From Oreohelix idahoensis (taxonomy: Eukaryota > Mollusca > Gastropoda > Stylommatophora > Oreohelicidae): DNA of 64,000 bases. A model generated the notes under the pieces. It searched no databases. It worked only from the letters and a program-made list of their open reading frames with translations, and was not told where the DNA came from. The position numbers were made by a program, and so were the translations under genes. The stretch is from positions 434,001 through 498,000 of the forward strand of contig JAMPIV010019856.1 of assembly GCA_024509875.1 (NCBI GenBank), in the 5' to 3' direction. Of the stretch, positions 11,009 to 22,601 are shown one piece after another. Within the stretch, counting starts at the first letter, position 1. Each line of letters begins with the position of its first letter.

Positions 11009-13205
11009 TATATCATCATCTCATCTCAACCCATAACCCGTCGTGGGTCGTAGGGGTGCCACGGTGTAAGCATCAGCAGACAGGGTCCTCCACTGCTCTC
11101 TATCCTCAGCAATGCGTACAAGTGTGGAAAAACCGTGTCGTGCCCATTCTTTGATGTTGTCAGCCCAGAATTTTCTTTGCCTTCCTCTTCTCCGTTTACC
11201 TTCGACTGTTCCCTGGAGGATCGTTTTCGAAAGGGAGTCATGGCGAGTTACATGCCCAAACCAGGCAAGCTTTCGACGTTTCACTACTGACAAAAGTGGT
11301 TCTTGGTGGCCTGCATAGGTGTTTATCTTCTCTCTAACATAGACATCTGTTTTGTGCTCTTTATAGCAAATGCGCAAAATTCTTCTATAACATTTATGCT
11401 CGAAAGCCTGAATCCTTCGCTCCATATCTGCAGTGAGTGTCCAGCTCTCACACCCATATAAGAGAATAGATAATACAAGTGATTTGTATAATTTGATCTT
11501 CACAGGAAAACTGATGTTTCTTTTCCAGATCACAATCAGCCTTGTCATGGCAGCTGAGACCATCTCAAGTCTTGTCTTGATTTCTTTACTTGATCTTCCA
11601 TCACTACATATAGTGGATCCGAGATATTTAAAGGTGTTAACTTCTTCTAACGTTTGTCCATTTAACGTAATGTTGGTCGGAACATGTTTCTTATGGCTAT
11701 TCACCAAAATCTTGCTTTTTTCTATATTAATTTTCATCCCATACGTTCTTGTTACTTTCTCCAGTCTAGAGGTAAGGTCTTGAAGTTCTGATTCTGTTCC
11801 AGCTATCAGATCGATATCATCAGCAAAACGTAGATTGCAAAGAGGTCGGCCTCCAATCGATATGGTTGTTTTATAATCATAAAGAGCCTCCTGCATAATA
11901 TGTTCTAAATATATATTAAAGAGCACTGGGGACAGGATACATCCCTGGCGAACTCCTACAGTTGTTTTGAAAAATTATCCAATGTCATTGCTTGCAAAAA
12001 CAGCACTGCTTGCGTCCTTGTATAGTGCTTCAATGATATCTTTGATGTTGGTATCAAAATTGAATTTTCTCATTATTTGCCATAAGCCTTCATGCCAGAC
12101 TCGATCGAAGGCTTTTGTGAAATCGATGATGTTATGGTATAAATCGTATTGATGCTGGATATGTTTTTCGATCAGTAATCTAATATTGAAGATTTGTTCT
12201 GAGGTACTTCTTTTTGGTCTAAAGCCAGCCTGTTCCTCGGACAAGATTTCTTCTGATTTCTGTTTTATTCTGTTCAAAAGTATCCTTAACATCACCTTAC
12301 TTGGAAGACTAATAAGGCTAATGGTTCTGTAGTTCTTGCACATTTTTACATTTCCTTTCTTTGGAAGCGGTATTACTAGTGACTGCGTCCACTCTTTTGG
12401 CCATTTTTTTTGTACTCCATATCTTCTGGCAAATTGTTGTCATGATGTTTACTACATCTTTCGTCCTTAGCCACCAACCGTCAAAGCAGTCAGTGGCCAT
12501 TACGCCTAGTGGCGTCTTAGGGCAACAGCAGTTAGGTTTTCTTTGCCATTGTTTCCCATCACGCCTAGTGGCGTCTTTAGGGCAACGGCAAATCAACCCA
12601 TTTGCTGTTGTTTCCGTAATCGAAGTGACTGGCAAACGGGTGATCAGGTCCTCCATATTTCAAGAGCTCTGCTGGGATATTATCCACGCCCGGTGACTTC
12701 CCTCCTTTCAGCGAACATATAGCCTCTTCCACTTCTTCCCATAATATTGCTGCATTTCCGAGTTCCCTGTTTTTGCACTTAATGTTGTTTAATATGCTAT
12801 AGTCAGTGTCGAGTTTACAGTTATATAATTCTTTACAATATTCTGTCCACCTTCTCATTACAGCTGTTTTTTCATTGAGCAGAGCCCCATTGCTATCTTC
12901 TATGACAGTTACCCTGGGCTGTTGGGGTTTTGATAGTCTTCTTAATGTGTCAAAAGCTGCCTTGCTGTTACCTTTTATTAGCCCCGTATTAATGGACTCA
13001 CACTGATCAGCTACCCATTTTTTTTGGCCTGTTTCATTTTCTTTCTAATATATTTATTCACCATACTGTATTGCCATGCTGCTTCAGGAACCTCTTTCTT
13101 AACCTTTTTCATTTCCCGCCGTGTATCACATAACTTCAGAATGTCATCTGTAACCCATGGTTTGTTTATTTTTACCAAGTATTTATGTTGCTGATTCAAT
13201 ATATA
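11009..13205 (-). pseudogene. LINE-E ORF2 reverse transcriptase, 5'-truncated
   Basis: A minus-strand non-LTR reverse transcriptase with no endonuclease left. From 13199 it runs through the linker (RRWTEYCKELYN), finger motif AGFRPKRSTSEQIFN (near 12210), palm DFTKAFDRVW, GVRQGCILSPVLFN at about 11925, and the catalytic LRFADDIDLI near 11830. Then come YLGST, YGCESW and the KRRKLAWFGHV C-terminal block, to a stop at 11021. Frames break near 13010, 12860, 12660, 12340 and 11960, so it is dead. The 3' end is a short run of ATGAG/ATGATG just after the stop, a typical microsatellite-like LINE tail. It sits between RNase H and the 3' LTR of element C. It resembles a very common invertebrate RTE/CR1-grade family; I do not fix the clade. 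Confidence 0.8.
12462..12645. repeat. Small insertion with two ~62-bp repeats inside the LINE-E RT
   Basis: The RT reading is interrupted between the GGPD block and the ICQKIW block by about 170 bp. The insert contains two copies of a unit with the imperfect palindrome ACGCCTAGTGGCGT followed by cttagggcaac. One unit starts near 12498 and the other near 12559. The host reading stays open through it in one frame. Confidence 0.6.
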
Positions 13206-14135
13206 TTTATATAGTGTGTTAGTGACTTATGTCAAATTGTATCATATAAATAATATGAACAAGCAATCACGAATTGATCTTATAATAGCGTACAAAGTGC
13301 TCAAATATATTAACTTTTTTTAAAAAATTAATGCCCCTTCTGGGGTTCAAAGTGAGGTCTAATGACTTTATTAGGTTTAATGTGTTAATTGTGTGTGATC
13401 CCGGCCCTGGCTAAGACACTGCATACCTTAGAATATAAATGTCACTGTACTGATCTTTTGTGTTAAAAAGTCAATATGTATGGTAGGTTAATAAGTCCAT
13501 TTCAATCCTGTGAGGAAAAAGAGTATTATCACAAATAGACTCAAGTCAATTTCGTGCGCACAATCCTATAGTGCTTGAAGTTCCATGTAAAATTCTATGT
13601 CCATTGTGTCCATGATTGTTGTCTCTTATTATTTATGAGTAGACACACAATTCGTAAGTTCGCGAACTTTGAAGCGAGATCCCATAGAAAAGTTCTGTAG
13701 AGAAGGACACGATTAGCTCCCTTGAGATCGTGGTATGAGTTTCATTGTATTTGTTATCTCCCTTGACGAAACCATACAATGTTATTGAAAGTAACTGAGT
13801 ATAATTCCAAAACTGTCTCAACTTGAATTATTGGAAGTATTTGTCGGACTTTCTTTCTTGACAACTTGTTGTTGAACAGATAATGCAAAGGTAGATGTAT
13901 GCCGTGTCTATGCACTGTCCTGAGAAAAAGGATATATCACAAGCCTTGAAGTGATTTATCCATCAGCATCACCATGTGTCTGTGCGGGTGGCATAGTTAT
14001 AGCATCACCGTGAATAAAGTACATTATGGTGATATGATATCAGTACACTGTTATTGATTCGAACTGTTCTGAGCGTAGGCGTTGTAAGTGTGGCCAGGAC
14101 TGTTCAGAATTATGTCGATAACTTGAACTTGTGAA
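13206..14135. other. Element C interior between RNase H and LINE-E, no gene seen
   Basis: No coding homology on either strand. The sequence is AT-rich and contains only short random frames. Confidence 0.5.
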
Positions 14136-14718
14136 TTAGATGGAAGACGGAGCGTCTTTGACACATCTAGACAACACGTCACCCTCGACGTTAAGATTTC
14201 CCTTTATAGCCATGATGGTGTAGTCATAGGGTTGTAACGCCAGACTGGCTCTAGCATACTTTGGGTTAGTAAAACGAGCAGTCTGTAAATAACCCAAGGC
14301 TCGTTGATCTGTTTCAAGCGTGAAATGAGATCCCAAGAGGTAGCGTTGTAGTTTCTTGAAGGAAAAAATGATAGCGAGTAGTTCCCGCTCCACGATAGGA
14401 TACTTTTGTTCTGTGGTTGTAAGCTTCCTGCTCACATACATGATTGGATGCATCTGGCCCTGAAACTCTTGCATTAGTGTTCCTCCTGTTCCGACATCGC
14501 TGGCGTCTACCCTGAGAGTAATAGGTATACGAATATCAGGCAAACGTAATATAGGCGATTTCGAGAAGGCATTTTTAATCATGTTTAAAGCGTCATCACA
14601 AGCATGAGACCACATTATTTTCTTTGCCGCGTCTTTTTCCAACAACGCGGACAAAACTGATGTTATATCAGAAAAATTAGGTAAACATTTTCTGTAGAAG
14701 TTTATTAGATCTAAAAGA
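14136..14718 (-). pseudogene. Element C: end of RT thumb plus RNase H
   Basis: On the minus strand, codons for the INFYRKCLPNFSD thumb segment begin right after the solo LTR (about 14712 downwards) and lead into the RNase H domain. That domain shows the opening LRVDASDVGTGG (first catalytic Asp), the glutamate block VERELLAIIFSFKK, and LETDQRAL with the next Asp. It ends near the QPYDY and NVEGDVLSR blocks that close Gypsy RNase H domains. In the family it degrades RNA in RNA-DNA hybrids during reverse transcription. The 1177-bp solo LTR upstream separates it from the RT palm, so it is no longer joined. Confidence 0.85.
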
Positions 14719-15895
14719 TGTAACAGGGTAGACTATTAAGTAGCTACAACTGTTAGCCTTATAGTAAAGTATTTTATGAATGACTAGTTAGATAAATAAA
14801 CTACTAGTCAAGATTCAATGACATCATCAGTCATGACACACATGAACCCATGATGTCATCAAACCTTGTGTGGCCTACATACAAGTCAGACCGGAAAACA
14901 TTTAGATTAGAGAGAACTTTAAACAATGGTTGGTCATCATCACATAGAAACAATAATTTTAGACTAGAGGATTCGTAGATGGTTAGGTTAAAGATTATTT
15001 CAACGGTCCACTAGCCCCCAAGACCAATCATTTGAAGGTTTCCGGTCTTAACTCCAATAAGAAATATTTCCTCTGGCGAGCCATAGCACCAGACCAGTAT
15101 AAAGACTGATGCATCTTAGAAACCCGACAGACAGAGAGAGCTTGAGGCAGTAACTCAATGCTAGAGTCAAACCATCATAGGGTGTTCTTTAGTTTAGGTT
15201 TGGAGCAACCTGGCGCTACGACTACTATTGAACAAAAGCCCTTGACTCCTACGTTTTATCTAGAGACCTCCTACCGACCAGGAAGGTTAGTGAACCAGCG
15301 CTAACCCCTGCCACGATTATGCGAGTGGTTCATTCCACTTGAAGTAAGTTCGAACTAGTTTTGATTGAAGTCTCGAATCGTATTTTATTTCGCTAGGATT
15401 TCCACAGATCATAAAACGACTAGAGTATTAAGGAGCCGTAAGCCTTTCGCCTTGGAGGCTAAAGCTGGCAGTTTTGCTTTCCCCCACCAGAAATTTATCT
15501 CGAGCTGCCACTATTTACATGAAATACGAAACGAAAATAAAGAACATCTTTTATAACCATTTGGACTTATCAAATGCTCTGCATCATTGAAAGTTTCCAT
15601 TGACCGTTTGAGTTGCTAATTACTTACCACCCCTTCAAGATCAATTTAGAATCCATCAAGGCACATATGAGATCTACCAATTACCTGGGTTGTTCCTCCC
15701 TTCTGGAATTACTAACTCTGGTGATTAACCAGTATTTACCAGAAGAAACACAACAAGAAAAGTCCTGGGATTATTTCCCTTATATCAAGTAAAATACAGA
15801 ATTACATCCCTTCCACAAAATCCACTATCACGATCTACTCTCCCGGCTACATAGTCTTGACTTTTGGTGCCGTACCCTTCCTTCACCCGGTCACA
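14719..15895. repeat. Solo LTR inserted between RT and RNase H of element C
   Basis: An insertion of 1177 bp begins TGTAACAGGG and ends GGTCACA, and is flanked by the 4-bp duplication AAGA (14715-14718 and 15896-15899). Removing it and one AAGA joins the RT thumb readings KKQVRSL and INFYRK in the expected order. TG...CA ends, a 4-bp duplication and lack of coding capacity fit a solo LTR from a different LTR element. The 63-codon frame inside is not convincing. Confidence 0.75.
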
Positions 15896-16943
15896 AAGAC
15901 TTCGAACTTGTTTTTTCATCCGAGGGATATCTAGATTAAGAATTTCGGAGACTGTAGAATCGTCAGGTTTTAAAACCCCACCTCCAACCTTATGACCGAG
16001 AAAGGTAATTTCAGAAAAGCCTATTCTCGTTTTTGAGGGTCTAGCTTTGATATGATCACGTAAAGTATCTAATAAAGTGTGAATACCGTTGACATGATCA
16101 TTCCAAGACTGATGGAACAAACATATATCGTCAATGTAAGTAATCAAGTCCTCATGATCAGAAAATAGTCTTCATCATGCGCACAAATGTCGCAGGAGCA
16201 TTAACAAGTCCAAAAGACATATAGTTAAAATGAAACAAACCTAAAGGAGTAGCAAAAGCTATATATGGTCTAGATTTGCTAGACAAAGGGACCTGCCAGT
16301 AGTCCTTTGAGAGATCGAATTTAGTGAAGAAAGTGGTAGTAGATAGTCTTTCAAGAAGTGATTCAAGCACGGGAAGAGGTTCCGCATCTCGAATGGACAC
16401 TGCGTTTAATCTTCTATAATCGATACTAATTCTTATAGATTTGTCTTTTTTCCTAATTAACACCATTGGAAAACTATATGGTGAATTGGACGGTTCTATA
16501 ATGTTTAATCGAATCATTTGTTTTATCTCATCTTGCACCAGAGATTGGAAATGGATAGGAATGGGGTACGGTTTCAGTTTAATTGGCCTGAAATCCGTTA
16601 ACATGATAACATGTTCAATGACATCAGTATGCCCAGGAATATCCGTGAGCACATCAGAAAAAGACTCAAGTAAGTTAGAAATCTGATTTTTCTGATTAGA
16701 ATTCAACGATGGATCAATAGAAACATCTTTCCAAGATTCAGTCGCTAACGAATGAATATCTGGTAACGACAGAATAGGTTCACCGTTATCATCAAAGTCA
16801 TAAATTTCTTCTTGGATTACTGCCAGGGAAGATCGACGATCAATAGATTCGACAATAGCTTCAAAGATAGGATGAAGATGTGGTGGTCTAGTGTAAAACT
16901 GTTGTAACATGTTTATGTGAAAAAATTTTTCTTTACCTTTCAC
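15896..16943 (-). pseudogene. Element C reverse transcriptase
   Basis: The minus-strand frame 16943-16158 starts in the end of integrase (KEKFFHINMLQQF). It crosses a linker with DIPGHTDVIEH and then enters Gypsy RT: LIRKKDKSIRISIDYRRLN, FFTKFDLSKDYWQVPL (first catalytic Asp), and LFHFNYMSFGLVNAPATF. A frameshift or stop at about 16150 moves to 16147 and downwards, which has the YIDD active site (TYIDDICLF) and FLGHKVGGG. The RT follows the integrase directly, confirming the IN-before-RT order. The only breaks I see are that frameshift and the solo LTR, so decay is light. Confidence 0.88.
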
Positions 16944-18140
16944 ATCTACAACATAGTCGACATCTGATAGTTTTTTTTAATTTTTTATAAGGACCTTTCC
17001 AAGAAATTAACAATCTATTTTCCTTGTTCGGAAGCAACACAAAAGCTTCGTCTCCTGGCCATAACTGGCGCAGTTTCCTGTTTTTATTAAAAAACAGTCG
17101 AGCCTTTGATTTTGCTATTTCCGATGACTGCACTGCAATTTGGCATGCGTCAATAATCTTTCGTCTTAAATTTACGACGTATTGATAAGAGTATGGAACT
17201 TCCTCGTTCATGTCAGTACCAATAAGTAGATGTTTTAAAATAGCCAGGGGACACCTTGGCCTAGCCCCTTAAACTAACTCAAACGGACAAAAACCGGTGC
17301 TAGAATTTGGAATTTCTCGGTAAGCAAACAGAACAGCTGGCAAGATACAGTCCCATTCTTGCGGATATCTAGCTGTAACTCTATCAAGCATTTGCTTTAA
17401 TGTCCTATTAAATCTTTCTATTTTACCACACCCTTGTGGGTGATATAATGAACTGAGTGATCTTTCAATGCCAAACATGTTCATTACCTTTACCATGGCA
17501 TCGGAAACAAATTGCGAGCCCTTATCAGACTGTACGTTTTCGGGAAAACCCAATCTAGTGAAAACTAAAAATAGCGCATCCGCTAAGTCATCACTGGAAA
17601 TATTTTTCAGTGGGATAGCCTCGAGCCAACGAGTACACATATCGATACACGTTAAGACATACCTATGACCCCTAGCTGAAGTTTTGATAGGACCAATAAG
17701 ATCAATAGACATCTTTGCGAATGGACGCAAGGATATGTCCGCTGCTTGAATGGGTGCATTATGATGAGGCCTTTTAGTTGCCACACTTTGGCAAACTACA
17801 CATGTGCGACAAAAGACTTTGACATCTTTGGTCACACCAGGCCAAAATAAATGAGAGACTACTCGCTGTTTAGTTCTTGCGATTTCCAAATGACCCGCAG
17901 CGTTTATATCGTGTGCATGTCGTAGCATCAATGGTCTGAAACAGATGGGTACCATTATTTGTTTCTAAACCGAATAGATATCCTGAAAATTCCTGATCAA
18001 AATATCATTATTTAAAGTATACCAATGTTTTGCCTAATCATTGGTAATTACCTTACTTGCTGTAACCAACTTAAAAAATATTTTTAAAGAGACATCTTCT
18101 CTTTGTTGTGGCGTGAGGTTTTTATTGGCTCTATGATCAG
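16933..18140 (-). pseudogene. Element C integrase
   Basis: Integrase joins the cDNA to the chromosome. On the minus strand, codons from about 18130 lead to the H2C2 zinc-binding domain (HDINAAGHLEIARTKQ, then CRTCVVCQS). The core follows with MSIDLIGP (first Asp), SDKGSQF (second Asp) and HPQGCGKIERFNRTL (Glu), the last two exactly 35 residues apart, a DD35E arrangement. A stop lies near 17269, and the C-terminal domain continues in 17211-16933 with a GPYKKLKK block (GPY/F type). A stop in the region just before 17955 and a frameshift near 17240 make it inactive. Confidence 0.87.
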
Positions 18141-19125
18141 TATAGTACTGATAATTACAGAAATAGAATTTCTGCAGAAAATGGTGAAGTCCCAGTGACT
18201 GAGAGAACTACTGATTTCACAAATTAGTAACGGCTGTGAATGATCTGATCTCGAAAAATTAGTAGAGAGGAGACAGACATAAATTGCCACCTCCGCTGTG
18301 TAACTAACTGTGATATTAAGACAAGGAAACAGATTTTACTTAACAATGATAAAATTGACAAGTCGTTCAAATACAATTTCTTTATTATTTATTCAGTATA
18401 TACACTATCTACTCTTGTGCTGAAGGATGGATGTTGGAAGATGGAATGTAATGGATTTATAAGTTTACACATGATTTACAAATATTTATATTTATATAGA
18501 TATATATATTACAACAAGTTTTCCAATTATAGGAAACACATTTATATCAGCTGTGCTGTTAATTAAGTATATAAAATTTATCAGCTATGCTGTTATTTTT
18601 GTCTCTTGCTATGCTACTCAGATTTTTTGTCCTTGACAGTAAAATGCTCACAATTGCCGACGGAAATGGTACTAATGTGTACTCATCTCTCAAACGTTCT
18701 GTTCTTCTTTGTTTGGTTCACACAACACCTGCTGAGGATCGTTCCTTTAGCCCACACAAGACTGAGGGGACTAAAAATGTAGCTTCTGTGCAATCTCTAT
18801 GCTCCTGCAAAGTTCCAGGCAGCTGGATTGACTCGAACATACGACCTCAAGTTGGATGACACGAATAAAACCTGTAACAAGTAAAACTAGGGGCTAATTT
18901 CTGTCATCAAGCCCACCTATTTTTAGTGTGGATGAAAAGAGCGTGTGTCTCAGGTGTCTGCATGTAGGATGAATGACAAAATGGCTCATTATGAGTTAGC
19001 AATAGCGAGACAAGACAGGTGTCTACTTGCAAAACATACTTTCTGATAAATTAATACATGGATACATCCAATAATATAAATTTAATACATGAATACATCC
19101 AATTCAATACATGAATACATCCAAT

Positions 19126-19128
<3 letters not shown>

Positions 19129-19161
<33 letters not shown>

Positions 19162-19503
19162 CGTACGCCCGCTAATACTCAAGGCGAAATCTCAGGTTAT
19201 TATTTTATGTCTAACCTGACATTGATTTTACGTGAGTATCCCTTTATTTCTTGTACAGAGACAGGTGTCCCTCGCCATTCAGGCAAATACTCGCCGATTT
19301 CGGAGGTACCCATTGCAGCTGGGTTGGCTCAGGAGCCGCCAGTCCCTGGTCGACGACACTCCTTCAAATGTCCTCTCCAGGTCTCGAGTTAATCCAGTCC
19401 AAATCCCGGTCGACGAAAAATCCTCAAATACCGTCGCCCGGGTTTGATCCTGTATCACCCGGTCGCCAGAGCGGTGTTGTAACCACTACGCTAGCGCGGC
19501 TCC
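19129..19503 (-). mobile_element. tRNA-derived SINE
   Basis: 375 bp on the minus strand. It begins GGGAGCCGCGCTAGCG, with an A-box-like TAGCGTAGTGGTTA and, about 35 nt later, a degenerate B-box GGATCAAACCC, the internal RNA polymerase III promoter of tRNA genes. It ends in a long A run (T35 on the plus strand, 19128-19162). Both sides carry the 11-bp duplication CATCCAATAAT (19118-19128 and 19504-19514). The flanks are a short tandem repeat of the same motif, so part of the duplication could be coincidental. Confidence 0.8.
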
Positions 19504-19703
19504 CATCCAATAATATAAATTCAATACATGAATACATCCATTAATATGTACACCTAGGTGTGATAAAACCATTTCCTTCCCCCTATAATGTACCAGACCC
19601 TCTCTGACAAGTGCTATACTGGCTGGTAACATATATCCTAACAATATTGTTTTGTTCTGATGATATGAGTAATATGAGACGAGGACTGTTTGGTTATATT
19701 TCA

Positions 19704-19905
19704 GGTTGGAGTTAGATGAGACAATAGATTGGTTATATGAGACAATAGATTGATGAGTCCTAACAAGGACTGTTTTGGTTATATTTCAGGTTGGAGTTAG
19801 ATGAGACAATAGATTGATGAGTCCTAACAAGGACTGTTTTGGTTATATTTCAGGTTGGAGTTATCTGAGACAATAGATTGAAGTTATAGGAGACAATAGA
19901 TTGAA
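19704..19905. repeat. Short tandem repeat, 64-85 bp units
   Basis: The segment ggttggagttagatgagac occurs at 19704, 19789 and 19853, with tttggttatatttcag just before each. The last unit is followed by extra copies of gacaatagattg. Confidence 0.75.
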
Positions 19906-20599
19906 GTATGAGTCCTATTAGCCTTCGTCTTCATCAATCATATCAGGAAATACAATCATTATACCTAATTCCCCAAGATACAATCAGTAACCTGATACGT
20001 TCATATTGAAACAATTTATATTAAATATATACAGGTGTATCTGCTGTAGGCCTATTTTCCTACAAGTTTATAGTAAATTATATTTACCCTCCAAGATTTA
20101 AACAGGCCAGGTTTTGACTCGACTAGTGAAGCAGGCTGCCAGGTCAATGCACTCAGGTAAGCAATAAATCAAGGTTGACAGCTTCTCTTCTTCAGTCGGT
20201 CTATCTGGCTTCGTGTTTGGAAGTGTGTGTTTTTTTATAAAATCTCACCCGTATATATAGGTAGTTGATGTAACTTCTACAGCTTAAGGAAAGTTTTTGG
20301 TTGGTTCGTGGCGTGGCAAGCTGATTGGTTGTCTGCAGTTTGGTACCATGCTTCGTACCGTCCTTGACCTAGACGAGTCCCGAAAAAACAGGGCTTATGC
20401 TTAATTTTATTCAGTTTTTTCCGCCATATTGAGTGACAGGATGGCCCCAACCGAGTTCCGAAAAACAGAGCTTGTGGCTAATTTTAACTGTCTCAGAGAC
20501 TGGTGAACGTTGCTCGTTGATTGGCTGGGCGAAATTGTATCTCGACTTAGGGATTTAACTAAGAAGTGGGTTTACACACACTCGTTTCACGACATTTGT

Positions 20600-21250
20600 C
20601 TCTGAATGAAAGAATCTTTCTCAATCAATTCAATATTTAAGTTATCATCTTCATCACCAAGAGTAAAATGATCATCAACATTACCCTCATCAATATCACT
20701 GACATCGTCATCATCATTCATGACATCACTTATGTGCTTATCATCATTGATAACTTCTTCTAAAATAATGTCATCACCGATATGACTTAACCTTTCCTCA
20801 CGAGCTTGTGCTCTTGTAGTAACAGCATTAGATGTAATTAAGTGCTCTTTTTCTCACTTCTTGATGTCCTGTCTGGAACATTCATGGATCCATGGGATGT
20901 TTCCAAGGATAATCCCAGCAATAGGATTGTTTAACAAACATGCGAGCACTCTGCCAGTGAAATACGGTTTATCCAGGAATACCTTCGCTGTGGGATAGAA
21001 TTCCACCGTTCCACCAAAAGTAATGCACTTTACTTCATTTCCAGTGTAATCTGATGGGTCCACCATCGATCTACGTATGCCAATAGTAGTTGCACTTGTG
21101 TCACGCAACAAAGACACTAATTTATTGTTGACAAAACCCTTATCCAGTACTAAGGAGCATGTGCTTCCAACAGATGACATTACAGGTAGAGGGTGTCCGC
21201 ACAAAAGTCTAAGGCACACTCTGTGGCTGAAACAAAAAACTGCATTGAGT
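20600..21250 (-). pseudogene. Element C protease and acidic linker
   Basis: The minus-strand frame has an aspartic-protease core: KLVSLLRDTSATTIG (about 21125-21085), with DTS in place of the usual DTG, a second block VKCITFGGTVEFYP, and the closing GIILGNIPWIHE. Downstream the same reading becomes very acidic (runs of Asp and Glu, 20760-20650), a linker. Its closest relative in the window is the protease of element B at 24570, which has DTG. The family role is cleaving the polyprotein. DTS at the active site may be tolerated or may be decay. Confidence 0.75.
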
Positions 21251-22601
21251 ACAGTTAGTACTATTAGCCAAATCAACACTGAAAGCATTTGCGTGCGCAA
21301 TAGGCACATTGCTTTGATTTGCACTATTATTATCACCATTCACGACAGCATTAACACGTTCTGGGTTTCTTGACTGTCTATAATTATTGTTCTGAAACGA
21401 ACCTCTGTTATTTGAGTAATTATCATTATTCCTGTGGAAAGACCTATTACCCCTGTTTGATTTGGGACTATAACCTCCTCTATCTTGGTAATCATTTTGT
21501 CTGTTAGATGTTTGAGGACCAAAATAATCATTATTATTGTTATAGTTATCATATCTCTGAGGCTGTTGAGATCTCTTATTAAAATTGTATTTGCCTCTAT
21601 TGTTGCCATAATGAAAGTTTTGATTGAATTTACAATTTCTGTCAAAACTATTGGATCTCTGCTTAGCATTGTTAAAATTCATCATTCTGGCTGAAGCAGC
21701 AGGAAGAGAATCCCTAAAGTTATCTCTGCTTAGATTCTTATTTGGGTGTGCAACTTGGTATTGTCTACCGAGGGTTTCACACACAGCCAATTTATCTGGT
21801 TTTCCCTCCTGTAAAACGGATAAGAAATCTCCACTAATGGAGGATAAAACCTTATCTCTGAGGATTAAGTCAGATAAACCTTTAAATGTTTTTTCAATCT
21901 TAGCGAGATCAATCCAACTCGAAAAGGACATCTTTATTGAGGCAATGAATTCTGTAAAATCTTTAGCAGAATCAGGAACTAGTGATTTAAATTTTTGCCT
22001 TTAGCCATCCTCATCCAATTGGAATTTCTTAAGTAACAGTATCTTGACTGAATCATAATCATTTCTCGATTGGTCATCCATTGTACACACAGCCGTACAT
22101 GCATCTCCAACCAATAAATTCATGAGCCTACTAGGCCATGTAGCTTTATCTATGTTAAATTCATGACAATTTGTCCCAAATCTACTCAGGAAGCATTGGA
22201 TATCGTCTATGGAAGCGTTAAATTTAGGTAAATTTACCTTAAACAAATTTGTTATGATCTCTTCTATCATCATCCATATTTCTGATATTCACCTGAGGTT
22301 GTTGCAATCTCAATTTCTCAAGTTTAATCTCAGCTAATTTGATTTCTTGAGCCTGTTTTAACTCAGCCTGAGCATAGGGTAGTTTTTCTTTTTCAAGAGC
22401 TAACTGTTCTGCTCGTCTTTTCTATTCTTCTTGTCTTCTTTCTCTTTCTAATTCTACTTGTCTTCTTTCTTTTTCTAATTCTTCTCGTCTTCTTCCTTTT
22501 TCTTCTTGTCTTCTCATTTCCTTATCTATATAAGATTGCAAAGCTTCTACTTCCAAACCACAATCTTTTCCAACCTTTACTAAATCTTTCAAGGTTGCCA
22601 T
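21250..22601 (-). pseudogene. Element C gag
   Basis: The ATG at 22601 (minus) opens a Glu/Arg/Lys-rich coiled coil that runs to a stop near 22420 and continues after frame changes. The next open piece (22273-22001) has the start of the helical gag core with VNLPKFNASIDDIQCFLSRF. A further piece (21931-21209) has FKGLSDLILRDKVLSS, matching the gag of element B, then a long Asn/Arg/Tyr-rich basic tail. Only a partial zinc motif (CTQC) is seen. At least three breaks make it a pseudogene. Confidence 0.75.

Larger units (their letters stand above)
18141..20600. other. Non-coding insertion zone between protease linker and integrase of element C
   Basis: The protease linker can be read down to about 20600, and the integrase begins near 18140. 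The 2.4 kb between has no element C coding. It contains a SINE (19129-19503) and a short tandem repeat (19704-19905), and is otherwise AT-rich. I could not find convincing termini for one large insertion. Confidence 0.5.

Noticed and set aside
19111..19544. Overlapping plus-strand frames of 71-97 codons
   Set aside because: They lie across the antisense of the SINE and its poly-T run.
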